From JBFWWP01 sp050246115 (GTDB lineage Bacteria > Planctomycetota > UBA8108 > UBA1146 > JAJFFE01), in the NCBI GenBank assembly GCA_050246115.1, contig JBFWWP010000006.1, positions 62,001-126,000 of the forward strand: a stretch of DNA of 64,000 nt, given 5' to 3'. Below the pieces are notes generated by a model. That model searched no databases. It worked only from the letters and a program-made list of their open reading frames with translations, and was not told the origin of the DNA. Each line of letters opens with the position of its first letter. Positions within the stretch are counted from its first letter, which is position 1. This document shows, piece after piece, positions 16,701-25,100 of the stretch. The position numbers and the translations under genes are program-made.

Positions 16701-17195
16701 GCAATCCTCGGGCGCCGCGGCCAAGATATTGAGCACGCCGCTGTTGAAGTCGGCGGGATCCCAACTGCCGATCCGCACGAAGTAGGTCGTGCCTGCGGTC
16801 AGGTTCACCGTAAGGCGCGAGTAGAACGCTTGGCAACCGACGAGGCCGACGCCGTCGCCGTTACAAGCGAGCTCGACGAGCGCGCCGCAGCTGCCCTCGT
16901 ATAGGGCCATGTCTGTGTCCCAGCCACCCGCGAGGTTGCAGGTGTTGAACTCGTGAGCCACCGTGGACGCGGCGGTGAACGTGTACCAGACGTCGCCATC
17001 CATGGCGCCGAGCACGACGCACGGCAGGACCGGCAGCGGGTCCAAGCCCAACGTTGCCGTGAGGTTGGAGATCGCGTTGGTTCCGAGCGCGACCGGCGTG
17101 GCGCCGACGCACTCATCGTTCGCAGGTTGGGCGGACGCGAACTCGCCCCACGTGCAAGTTGCCACGAGGCAACACAGCCAGGTAGATATACGCAA
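13704..17195 (-). CDS. Giant secreted Cys-rich / Asp-rich repeat protein with dockerin tail, paralog 1
   Basis: This is an 1163-residue exported protein. The signal peptide MRISTWLCCLVATCTWG..ASA is followed by QPANDEC. Four beta-sandwich modules of the PPC-like type start with ND(E/F/D)C (NDECVGA twice, NDFCGGA, NDDCAGA). Five Asp-rich calcium-type repeats of pattern CxxGxDxDxDGLxDC lie between them. Then come an FN3-like segment, the family's shared module (GGTTDLILHLEDV, about residue 817; WVMTGSFPNDYRIS; DHWAFLHTVS; SWEFGGF), two dockerin-like motifs (about 1067 on) and the tail CGVDPTADSLDCTGYNHCP. The TTG at 17195 is taken as the start because it lies seven bases after AGGAGG and is shared with the two paralogs; a GTG at 17198 is the alternative. 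I infer a large calcium-dependent surface protein; no enzymatic role is visible. Confidence 0.88.
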   Translation of the reverse strand: MRISTWLCCLVATCTWGEFASAQPANDECVGATPVALGTNAISNLTATLGLDPLPVLPCVVLGAMDGDVWYTFTAASTVAHEFNTCNLAGGWDTDMALYEGSCGALVELACNGDGVGLVGCQAFYSRLTVNLTAGTTYFVRIGSWDPADFNSGVLNILAAAPEDCTNGIDDDFDGLTDCFDPDCIGLPQCAPPANDECVGATAVVVGTNPTSNINATLGLDPLPVLPCAVLGAMDGDVWYTFTATSTAAHEFNTCNLAGGWDTDMALYEGACGALVELACNGDGVGLVGCQAFYSRLTANLTAGTTYFVRIGSWDPADFNNGVLNILVAAPEACADGIDNDFDGLTDCADIADCPTGMAPCIEDCADGIDNDADGLVDCLDTLDCTPGMAPCIEICDDGFDNDTDGLVDCNDGECSADVTCLAGGNDFCGGALPILCGDIVMGDTAAATAEPWPTCGTTSGTGGGVWYQFAGNGDQVTLSTCSLGTNYDTKIRVWSGSCVAPVCVAGNDDDFTCAINGLHSRVAFLTTPGETYFILVHGFAANQGLFEMTVTCLTPGLENCMNGLDDDLDGLVDCFDPDCSAIPACAPPANDDCAGAISVGLGATAFDTTLATDSAVPGPTVPCNGAVGQFNQDVWFEFTPATTASYLIDTCTAGGFDTDMLIYTGGCGGLVEEDCSGDGTGLVGCQIFYSALTLPLNAGTSYLIRIGGFGAGTFGTGSLNIAVDCGGIDPLTCTYDCATDLLAITWTDNPQATAGYNILQNGVMVGSVPAGVSSFSLSAPMVGTNTYSVEWACALGGNGASSQCTVNVQPPIAIPGGTTDLILHLEDVPSGSFGDINSGVALEAALVANGRSVARVASPDFDVLISSGCLNLAGVQTLWVMTGSFPNDYRISVGEGDALASLAAAGTGIYFEATDHWAFLHTVSGLDQRDGVDEAASGDGDDSHTQIDGVNAPLAGLDLSASQDIPYPQDTVGSDFTDQLAISTTDPVTSAEVITTNSDDVGGETAYITGIIAVHTDGGVMISTSWEFGGFDLDPLNPAASDASRVALAAAYLTALGRTGPVGDFFKRGDCNNDNGFNIADAVFLLGNLFPPPGSPPNVLACRDACDGNDDGGTNIADAVAILGALFPPPGSPPTGLPSPFGACGVDPTADSLDCTGYNHCP
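16209..17114 (-). repeat. Internal tandem duplication coding for the first two PPC-like modules
   Basis: Two adjacent segments of about 400 bases (roughly 16209-16619 and 16715-17114) are very similar base by base. They differ mainly at third positions, and encode two nearly identical NDECVGA..DVWYTFTA..HEFNTCNLAGGWDTDMALYEG modules. The similarity is much higher than to the other modules of the gene, so the duplication is recent. Confidence 0.8.
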
Positions 17196-17202
17196 CACAA
17201 TG

Positions 17203-17208
17203 CCTCCT
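17203..17208 (-). promoter_or_regulatory. Shine-Dalgarno AGGAGG for the TTG start at 17195
   Basis: AGGAGG on the minus strand, seven bases before TTG CGT ATA TCT. A GTG lies in frame one codon earlier, only four bases from the motif, so TTG has the better spacing. The two paralogs show the same arrangement. Confidence 0.7.
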
Positions 17209-17492
17209 CTGACGAACCGATGTCGCACTCACCACGAGCGGAACCCATCCGCTCGCTCTATGCAATCCCAGGAACGGTTCGACGCATCTTTGCTCCCAAG
17301 TCAAAGACGGCGATGCCAAAGACGGCGATGCCAAGCCCGAGTGACCCCTGAACGCGATCGTTGGGGCAGCCGCACTCATGGCCGCGAACCGAACCGTGTA
17401 GCGGGCCTTCGCCCGTTGCTTTTCCTCCCGTCCCCAGCTCCTGTGAGCTGACGTTGTGACCTCAGAATCCCGTGGCGTTTGGACCGCGCTTG

Positions 17493-17529
17493 AAAAGAGC
17501 CGGGAGACCCCGAAAGGCCCCCCGGCTCG
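17493..17529 (-). terminator. Intrinsic terminator of the 17573-21247 gene
   Basis: On the minus strand a stem gagccggg...cccggctc (17497-17528) is followed by the T-run cttttc. It has the same core as the terminators at 13622 and 22004. Confidence 0.75.
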
Positions 17530-17572
17530 CGTACTCCACCGAACGATCTCTATCCGTCAACACCCAAGGTGT

Positions 17573-20500
17573 TTACGGGCAGTGGTTGTAGCCAGCGCAG
17601 TCGAGTACGTCCATTCCGGTGTCGAGCCCGCACATGCCGAACGGCGCCGGCAGGCCCGGGGACGGCATCCCCGGAGGCGGGAACAAGGCGCCGAGCATCG
17701 CCACCGCGTCCGCGATGTTGATGCCGCCGTCGTTGTTGCCGTCGCATGCGTCGCGACACGCCAAGACGTTCGGCATTCCCCCCGGTGGCGGGAACAAGTT
17801 GCCGAGCAAGAACACCGCGTCCGCAATGTTGAAGCCGTTGTCGTTGTTGCAGTCGCCACGCTTGAACATGTCGCCGACCGGGCCAGTGCGACCCAAGGCG
17901 TTCAGGTACTCGAGAGCGAGAGCATCCTGGTTGCCGCCATAGCCACCGAACTCCCACGCGGTCGAGATCATGACCCCGCCGTCCGCATGGACCGCGATGG
18001 CGCCGGTGACGTAGGCGAGTTCGCCGGTCATGGTGTCGTCGCTGTTGGTCCAAATGGCCTCGACCGAAGTCACCGAAGCGTCGGTGCCGGTGATCGCCAA
18101 CTGGTCCGTGAAGTCGTTGCCCGCCTGGTCCTGGGTGTACGCCACGTCGACGTTCGCACTCAGATCGAGGCCCGCGATCACCGCGTTGGCGCCGTCCATT
18201 TGACCGTAGGTGTCGTTGCCGTCCAGGTTGCCGGCCGCATCGATTCCGTCGCGGTCATCGAGGAGGCTCACGACGTGCTGGAAGCCCCAGTGGTCGCCCG
18301 CCTCGAAGTAGATGCCGACCCCGCTCGCCGCGAGCGCCGCCAGAGCGTCGCCCTCGCCGGCCGAGATGCGGTAATCCTGAGCGAAGGTGCCGGTCATGAC
18401 CCACAGAGTCTGGACTCCGCTGAGATCGAGGCAACCGGAGTTGATCAACACATCGAAGTTGGCCGGCGCCACGCGCGCCACCGAACGACCGTTGTTGACG
18501 AGAGCGGTCTCGAGGGCAGCGCCGCTATCGACCAGGCCGAGGGCGCCTGCGTTCTGGAGACCCTCGAGGTGCAGGATCACGTCGGTCGTACCACCCGGGA
18601 TCACCACCGGCGGCTGCACGGTCACCGTGCACGTGCCGGTCGTACCCATGCCGCCGAGCGAGCACGCCCACTCGACGGTGTAGGTGTTGGTACCCGTCAC
18701 GGGGTTGGCGAGGGCAAACGAGCTCGAGCCCGCGGGCGCACTGCCGACCATGACGCCGTTCTCGAAGATGTTGTAGCCGCTGGTCGCGGCCAGGTTGTCG
18801 GTCCAGTTGATCGCGACCTGGTCGGTGGTGCAGTCGTACGTGCAGGTCACTGCGCCCAGGTTGCCGCAATCGATGGCAATGTTGAGCGTTCCGGAGCCGG
18901 CCGTCGCCGCACCGAAGCCGCCGATGCGAATCAGGTAGCTGGTACCGGCGTTCAGCGTGAGGGTCAGGGCCGAGTAGAAGGTCTGGCAGCCCACGAGGCC
19001 GACGCCATCGCCGCTGCAGTCCTCTTCGACCAGAGCTCCGCAGCCGCCGGTGTAGACCAGCATGTCGGTGTCGAAGCTGCCCGCCGCGCAAGTGTCGATC
19101 AGGTAGCTCGCGGTCGTCGCAGGCGTGAACTCGAACCAGATGTCCTGGTTGAACTGGCCCACGATGCCGTTGCACGGCACCGTCGGACCGGGCACCGCGC
19201 TGTCGGTCGCCAAGGTCGTGGAGAACGCGGTGGCGCCGAGACCCACCGAGAGAGCGCCGGCGCAGTCGTCGTTCGCGGGCGGCGCGCAGGCCGGGACGGC
19301 GCTGCAGTCCGCGTCCAGGCAGTCGATCAGTCCGTCGAGGTCGTCATCCAGACCGTTCATGCAGTCTTCGGCGCCGGGCGTCAGGCAAGTGACGCTCATC
19401 TCGAACATGCCTTGGGTCGCCGCGAAGCCGTGGACCAGGATGAAATAGGTCTCACCCGGGGTCGTGAGGAAGGCCACCGTCGAGCGGAGACCGGCGATCG
19501 CGCAAGCCGCGTCGTCGTTACCCGCCACGCACACCGGCGCCGCGCACGAACCGGACCACACCCGGATCTTGGTGTCGTAGGTCGTGCCGACCGCGCAGGT
19601 CGTGAGGGTGACCTGATCGCCGTTGCCGGCGAACTGATACCACACGCCGCCGCCCGTGCCGGACGTGGTGCCGCAGGTCGGCCACGGCTCGGCCGTCGCC
19701 ATGGTCGTGTCGCCGAAGACGATGTCGCCGCAGATGACCGGCAGGGCACCGCCGCAGAAGTCGTTGCCGCCGGCGAGGCAGGCCACGTCGCCCGCGCAGT
19801 CCCCGTCGTTGCAGTCGATCAAACCGTCCGTGTCGTTGTCGAAGCCGTCGTTACAGACCTCGATGCACGGGGCCATGCCCAGGGGGCACTCGAGCGTGTC
19901 GTTGCAATCGACGAGGCCGTCGCCGTCATTGTCGATGCCATCGGCGCAATCCTCGATGCAGGGAGCGACGCCGGCCGGGCAATCGACGACATCGGTGCAG
20001 TCGGTCAAGCCGTCGCCGTCGTTGTCGATGCCGTCGGCACAGTCCTCGATGCAAGGGGCGATGCCGGTCGGGCAATCCGCCATGTCGGTGCAGTCGATCA
20101 AGCCGTCGAAGTCGTTGTCGATGCCGTCGGTGCAGACTTCGGGGCCCGCCTCGACGATGTTCAGCGTGCCCGGGCCTTCGGTCGCGGCGCCGAAACCGCC
20201 GATGCGAACGAGGTAGGTCGTGCCAGCGTTCAGGGTCGCCGTGAGTCGCGAGTAGAAGATCTGGCAACCGGCAAGGCCAGTGCCGTCACCATTGCAAGCG
20301 ACCTGGACCAGCGCACCACAGGGGCCCTCGTACACGGTCATGTCCGTATCGAAGCCGGGCACCCCACAGGTGTTGAACTCGTGGGCGACCGAGTTGGTCG
20401 CCGTGAAGCTGTACCAAGTGTCGTTCGAGTTCACACCGAAGACAGTGCACGGGCCGACAGGGGGCGGCTCGGGGCTGTTGGTCGCATTGATCGTCGAGAT

Positions 20501-21247
20501 CGGATTCGCGCCGACCACCACGACCGTTGCGCCGAGACACTCGTCGTTCGCGGGGGGCGCGCAGAGCGGATCGCCGAGGCAGTCGGCGTCGTTGCAGTCC
20601 ACGAGGCCGTCGGCGTCGTTGTCGATGCCGTCCGCGCAGTTCCCCGCCTCGATGCAGGGGGCTACGCCGGTCGGGCAGTCGACGACATCGGCGCAGTCCG
20701 ACAGTCCGTCGAAGTCATCGTCGGTCCCGTTGTTGCAGATCTCCGGGGTGCTCGTGAGGATGTTGAGCACGAAGTCGCCGTTCGCGATCACGGTGCCGAA
20801 GTGCGAGACCCGAATGATCACGGTCTCACCCAGGGCGAGCGTGAGCGAGATCGACGAGTCCCGGAAGATCCCCGCGTCGAGGCCGGTGCAGGCCGCACCG
20901 TTGTCATCGTTACACGCGAGTTGGAGGCCGCCGCACGCGTCCAAGGCGCTTAGCACGGTGTCCATCCCGAGGTTGAGCCCGGGGGCGTCGTGAGTGCCGC
21001 AGGTCGTGACCCGGTACGTGTCCGCCGCGGGCGCGGTGAAAGAGTACCAGACGTCCCGGTTGGTGCCCGACGCACCGCAGGTCGCGGTGCCGTCGTTGGT
21101 CGCGAGCGTGATGTTCCCGGTCGCGACCATCGAGCCGACGCCAACTGCGATTGCGTTGGCGCAATCGTCGTTGGCGGGTTGGGCGGACGCGAGTCCGCCC
21201 AACGTACAAGTTGCCAACAGGCAACACAGCAGAGTCGAGATGCGCAA
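17573..21247 (-). CDS. Giant secreted Cys-rich / Asp-rich repeat protein with dockerin tail, paralog 2
   Basis: This is a 1224-residue exported protein. The signal peptide MRISTLLCCLLATCTLG..ASA is almost that of paralogs 1 and 3. Four PPC-like modules open with NDDCANA, NDECLGA, NDFCGGA and NDDCAGA; the first differs from the first module of the paralogs. Seven Asp-rich repeats (CADGIDNDGDGLVDC type), the most of the three, fall mostly in one run between modules two and three. An FN3-like segment, the shared module (GGTTDVILHLEGL, about residue 882), two dockerin-like motifs (about 1127 on) and the tail CGLDTGMDVLDCAGYNHCP follow. The start is TTG at 21247, nine bases after AGGAGG; no ATG or GTG fits. 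The second half is nearly identical in DNA to paralog 3, suggesting recent duplication or gene conversion. Confidence 0.9.
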   Translation of the reverse strand: MRISTLLCCLLATCTLGGLASAQPANDDCANAIAVGVGSMVATGNITLATNDGTATCGASGTNRDVWYSFTAPAADTYRVTTCGTHDAPGLNLGMDTVLSALDACGGLQLACNDDNGAACTGLDAGIFRDSSISLTLALGETVIIRVSHFGTVIANGDFVLNILTSTPEICNNGTDDDFDGLSDCADVVDCPTGVAPCIEAGNCADGIDNDADGLVDCNDADCLGDPLCAPPANDECLGATVVVVGANPISTINATNSPEPPPVGPCTVFGVNSNDTWYSFTATNSVAHEFNTCGVPGFDTDMTVYEGPCGALVQVACNGDGTGLAGCQIFYSRLTATLNAGTTYLVRIGGFGAATEGPGTLNIVEAGPEVCTDGIDNDFDGLIDCTDMADCPTGIAPCIEDCADGIDNDGDGLTDCTDVVDCPAGVAPCIEDCADGIDNDGDGLVDCNDTLECPLGMAPCIEVCNDGFDNDTDGLIDCNDGDCAGDVACLAGGNDFCGGALPVICGDIVFGDTTMATAEPWPTCGTTSGTGGGVWYQFAGNGDQVTLTTCAVGTTYDTKIRVWSGSCAAPVCVAGNDDAACAIAGLRSTVAFLTTPGETYFILVHGFAATQGMFEMSVTCLTPGAEDCMNGLDDDLDGLIDCLDADCSAVPACAPPANDDCAGALSVGLGATAFSTTLATDSAVPGPTVPCNGIVGQFNQDIWFEFTPATTASYLIDTCAAGSFDTDMLVYTGGCGALVEEDCSGDGVGLVGCQTFYSALTLTLNAGTSYLIRIGGFGAATAGSGTLNIAIDCGNLGAVTCTYDCTTDQVAINWTDNLAATSGYNIFENGVMVGSAPAGSSSFALANPVTGTNTYTVEWACSLGGMGTTGTCTVTVQPPVVIPGGTTDVILHLEGLQNAGALGLVDSGAALETALVNNGRSVARVAPANFDVLINSGCLDLSGVQTLWVMTGTFAQDYRISAGEGDALAALAASGVGIYFEAGDHWGFQHVVSLLDDRDGIDAAGNLDGNDTYGQMDGANAVIAGLDLSANVDVAYTQDQAGNDFTDQLAITGTDASVTSVEAIWTNSDDTMTGELAYVTGAIAVHADGGVMISTAWEFGGYGGNQDALALEYLNALGRTGPVGDMFKRGDCNNDNGFNIADAVFLLGNLFPPPGGMPNVLACRDACDGNNDGGINIADAVAMLGALFPPPGMPSPGLPAPFGMCGLDTGMDVLDCAGYNHCP

Positions 21248-21256
21248 GGGTATTGT

Positions 21257-21262
21257 CCTCCT
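21257..21262 (-). promoter_or_regulatory. Shine-Dalgarno AGGAGG deciding the TTG start at 21247
   Basis: AGGAGG followed by nine bases and TTG CGC ATC. There is no ATG or GTG in frame between this site and the signal peptide, so the gene almost certainly starts with TTG. Confidence 0.8.
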
Positions 21263-21370
21263 GTGACGTAGATCCCGGGTCACGCTCACCCCGAGCGTGG
21301 CCAACCCATGACTAACTAACGTTCGTGTCGTCGCCCAAATGCACGCCTGTCGACTCCGCACCGGACCTGG

Positions 21371-21428
21371 GAGTCGCCCAAGAATAACTTCACCCTCTTG
21401 CTCGTCGCTTCGGGCCATCTTCGACCGG
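21371..21428. repeat. 179-bp palindromic element, truncated copy
   Basis: The first 58 bases match the inverted-orientation copies (ggagtcgcccaagaataact through cttcgaccg), then similarity stops. Its outer flank is CTG rather than TAA or TGA, and it lies upstream of paralog 2 rather than after a stop codon. Confidence 0.85.
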
Positions 21429-22003
21429 GAGTCGGAGACCTCCGGCTCGCGCTCCAAGACCGCCGCCAAGCCGTTCGCTGCGTAGCGCCGGCCAAGGCCG
21501 GGCCGGCCTGCGAGGACCGTCCGTGCGCGCGGGGAGCTTCCGTGTCCTGGAGGAGACTCGGCGTCCCGCTGGATTCGACCTAGATTCTCAGCATTCGGAT
21601 TTAGCCCAATCGCGAGTTCGGATGGTAGCTCTCGACGTGGGGGCGCGCAACTCGTTTCAGGTCGTTCGAGACCGGACGACTTGCGCCACGCAGATGGCCG
21701 AGCGGAGCGACGTTGCACCGCAACTGGCCCGGGACCAGCTGCGCTCTCGCCAAGCTCGTCCATGCGGATCCGCAAGGGGGTGCAAGCTACGTCTGCGGAG
21801 TCGCTCGATCACTCCTGCGCGCAAGTGCGAACCGGGTCGCGCGGATGAGAAGGCTCGACGTGTCCTCGGCCTGGCTTGGGCCGGAATCCAGCGGCGTTCA
21901 CGAGCAACCTCGGTTTCTCGCCAGGCCGAGCGGCCGAGCTAGGGGCGTGAAACATCGGTTGAGGGGCCGGGGGTGTGCGGGTCGGAAGGGTCCTGAAGAG
22001 GAA
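21429..22003. other. Intergenic region, nothing recognised
   Basis: Between the truncated repeat and the terminator at 22004 I find no gene with a ribosome-binding site or recognisable protein features, and no RNA gene. Confidence 0.5.
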
Positions 22004-22041
22004 CAAAAAAAGCCGGGAGGCCCCAGAGGAGCCTCCCGGCT
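22004..22041 (-). terminator. Intrinsic terminator of the 22130-25702 gene
   Basis: On the minus strand an 11-bp stem agccgggaggc...gcctcccggct (22011-22041) is followed by a run of seven T. This is the clearest of the three similar terminators in the paralog cluster. Confidence 0.9.
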
Positions 22042-22129
22042 GACCGTCAACCGCTAGCTGGCTTTCCAGCTAGCCGCCGTCCGACGGTCGACGCTCACAG
22101 GACGAACTTGCTCGCAAGACCCAGGGGTC

Positions 22130-25100
22130 TTACGGGCAACCCGCCATGGTCGCGTTGTAGTTCACGCAGTCGAGCGCGTCCATGCCGGTGTCCAGCCCGC
22201 ACATGCCGAACGGCGGTGGGAGCGGAACCGCAGGCGAACCGAACAACGCCGCCAGGATCGCAACCGCGTCGGCGATGTTCAGACCGCCGTCGTTGTTGCC
22301 GTCGCAAGCGTCGCGGCAGTTCAGCACGTTCGGCGGGTTCGCACCCGGGAACAGGTTCCCGAGCAGGTACACCGCGTCAGCAATGTTGAAGCCACCGTCG
22401 TTGTTGCAGTCACCGCGCTTGAACATGTCGCCGACCGGGCCAGTGCGACCCAAGGCGTTCAGGTAGGCGAGAGCCAAGGCGTCTTGGCTGCCGCCGTAGC
22501 CACCGAACTCCCAGCTGGTCGAGATCATGACTCCACCGTCCATGTGGACGGCGATGGCGCCGGTGACGTAGGCCACCTCGCCGGTCATGGTGTCGTCGCT
22601 GTTGGTCCAGATGGCCTCGACCGAAGTCACCGAAGCGTCGGTGCCGGTGATCGCCAACTGGTCCGTGAAGTCGTTGCCCGCCTGGTCCTGGGTGTACGCC
22701 ACGTCGACGTTCGCACTCAGATCGAGGCCCGCGACGGCCGCGTTGGCGCCGTCCATTTGACCGTAGGTGTCGTTGCCGTCAGCGTTGCCGGCGGCGTCGA
22801 TGCCGTCGCGGTCATCGAGGAGGCTCACGACGTGCTGGAAGCCCCAGTGGTCGCCCGCCTCGAAGTAGATGCCGACCCCGCTCGCCGCGAGCGCCGCCAG
22901 AGCGTCGCCCTCGCCGGCCGAGATTCGGTAGTCTTCCGCGAAGGTACCGGTCATGACCCACACGGTCTGGACGCCGGTCAGGTCGAGGCAGCCGTCGTTG
23001 ATCAACACATCGAAGTTGGCCGGCGCCACGCGCGCCACCGAACGACCGTTGTTGACGAGAGCGGTCTCGAGGGCAGCGCCGCTATCGACCAGGCCGAGGG
23101 CGCCCGCGTTCTGGAGACCTTCGAGGTGCAGGATCACATCGGTCGTACCACCCGGGATCACCACTGCCGGCTGCACGGTCACCGTGCACGTACCGGTCGT
23201 ACCCATGCCGCCGAGCGAGCAGGCCCACTCGACGGTGTAGGTGTTGGTGCCGACGACAGGGCCGGCGAGCGCGAACGAGCTGGAGCCCGCGGGAGCGCTA
23301 CCGACCATGACGCCGTTCTCGAGAATGTTGTAGCCGCTGGTCGCATTCAGGTTGTCGGTCCAGTTGATCGTCACCATGTCGGTGACGCAGCTGTACGAGC
23401 AGGTCACTGCACCCAGGTCACCGCAGTCGAGAGCGATGTTGAGGGTACCGGTTCCGGCCGTAGCCGCGCCGAAGCCGCCGATGCGGATCAGGTAGCTGGT
23501 GCCCGCGTTGAGCGGAACCGAGAGCGCCGAGAAGAAGGTCTGGCAACCAACGAGGCCTGCGCCGTCGCCGCTGCAAGCCTCTTCGACCAGGCCGCCGCAG
23601 CCGCCCGTATAGATCAGCAAGTCGGTGTCGAAGCTCGCCGCATCGCACGTGTCGATGAGGTAGGAACCGGTCGTGGCCGGCGTGAACTCGAACCAAACGT
23701 CCTGGTTGAACTGACCCACGATGCCGTTACACGGCACGATCGGACCGGCAACCCCGCTGTCGGTAGCCAGGGTGGTGTCGAACGCGGTAGCGCCGAGGCC
23801 CACCGAAATCGCACCCGCACAGTCATCGTTCGCCGGAGCGGCGCAGGCCGGAATGGCGCTGCAGTCCGGGTCGAAGCAGTCGACCAGGCCGTCGAGATCG
23901 TCGTCCAGGCCGTTCATGCAGTCCTCGACGCCGGGCGTCAGGCAAGTGACGCTCATCTCGAACATGCCTTGGGCCGCCGCGAAGCCGTGGACGAGGATGA
24001 AGTAGGTCTCACCCGGGGTCGTGAGGAAGGTCACCGTCGAGCGGAGAGCGGCGATCGCGCAAGCCGCGTCGTCGTTACCCGTCACGCACACCGGCGCCGC
24101 GCACGAACCGGACCACACCCGGATCTTGGTGTCGTAGGTCGTGCCGACCGCGCAGGTCGTGAGGGTGACCTGATCGCCGTTGCCGGCGAACTGATACCAC
24201 ACGCCGCCGCCCGTGCCGGACGTGGTGCCGCAGGTCGGCCACGGCTCGGCCGTCGCCACGGTCGTGTCGCCGAGGACGATGTCGCCGCACAGGACCGGCA
24301 GGGCACCGCCACAGAAGTCGTTGCCGCCAGCGAGGCAAGCCACATCGCCCGCGCAGTCGCCGTCGTTGCAGTCGATCAAGCCGTCCGTGTCGTTGTCGAG
24401 GCCGTCGTTACAGACCTCGAGGCACGGGGCCATGCCCGCAGGGCAGTCGGCCGTGTCGAGACAGTCGACGAGGCCGTCGAAGTCGTTGTCGACGCCGTCG
24501 GTGCAGATCTCGACGCCAGCCTCGATGATGTTCAGCGTTCCGGGGCCCTCGGTCGCGGCGCCGAAGCCGCCGATGCGAACGAGGTACGTAGTGCCTGCCG
24601 TCAGGGTGGCGCTGAGCCGCGAGTAGAAGATCTGGCAACCGGCAAGCCCGGTGCCGTCACCGTTACAGGCGACCTCGACGAGTGCGCCACAGGGGCCCTC
24701 GTACAGGGTCATGTCGGTGTCGAAGCCAGGCACTCCACAAGTGTTGAACTCGTGAGCGACCGAGTTGGCGGCCGTGAAGCTGAACCACACGTCGTTCGCG
24801 TTGGCACCGAAGACGGCACAGGGGCCGACAGGGGCCGGTTCCGGGCTGTTGGTAGCGTTGACCGACGAGAAGGCGTTCGCACCCAAGACCGCCGCGGTGG
24901 CGGTGAGGCACTCGTCATTCGCCGGCGGGGCGCAGACCGGGTCGCCGCCGCAATCCGCGACGTCGGCACAGTCCGTCAGGCCGTCGGCGTCGTTGTCGAT
25001 GCCATCCGCGCACGCGCCCGCTTCAATGCAGGGAGCGACGCCGGTGGGGCAATCCGCAACGTCGGCACAGTCCGTCAGGCCGTCGGCATCGTTGTCGATA

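Larger units (their letters stand above)
17196..17572. other. Intergenic region with a 15-bp tandem repeat
   Basis: This holds the upstream region of paralog 1 and the terminator of paralog 2 (17493-17529). At 17303-17332 the 15-mer aaagacggcgatgcc occurs twice in tandem. No gene is evident. Confidence 0.55.

Noticed and set aside
19300..20150. Regularly spaced repeats that could suggest a CRISPR array
   Set aside because: The repeats are in frame, encode CxxGxDxDxDGLxDC units and vary in length and sequence; there are no unique spacers of constant size and no cas genes.
17456..20953. An open frame of 1165 codons on the plus strand, antisense to paralog 2
   Set aside because: It mirrors the low-complexity Asp-rich coding sequence of the real gene in a high-GC genome, has no ribosome site or signal peptide, and its translation is a repetitive Val/Ala/Arg/Asp string.
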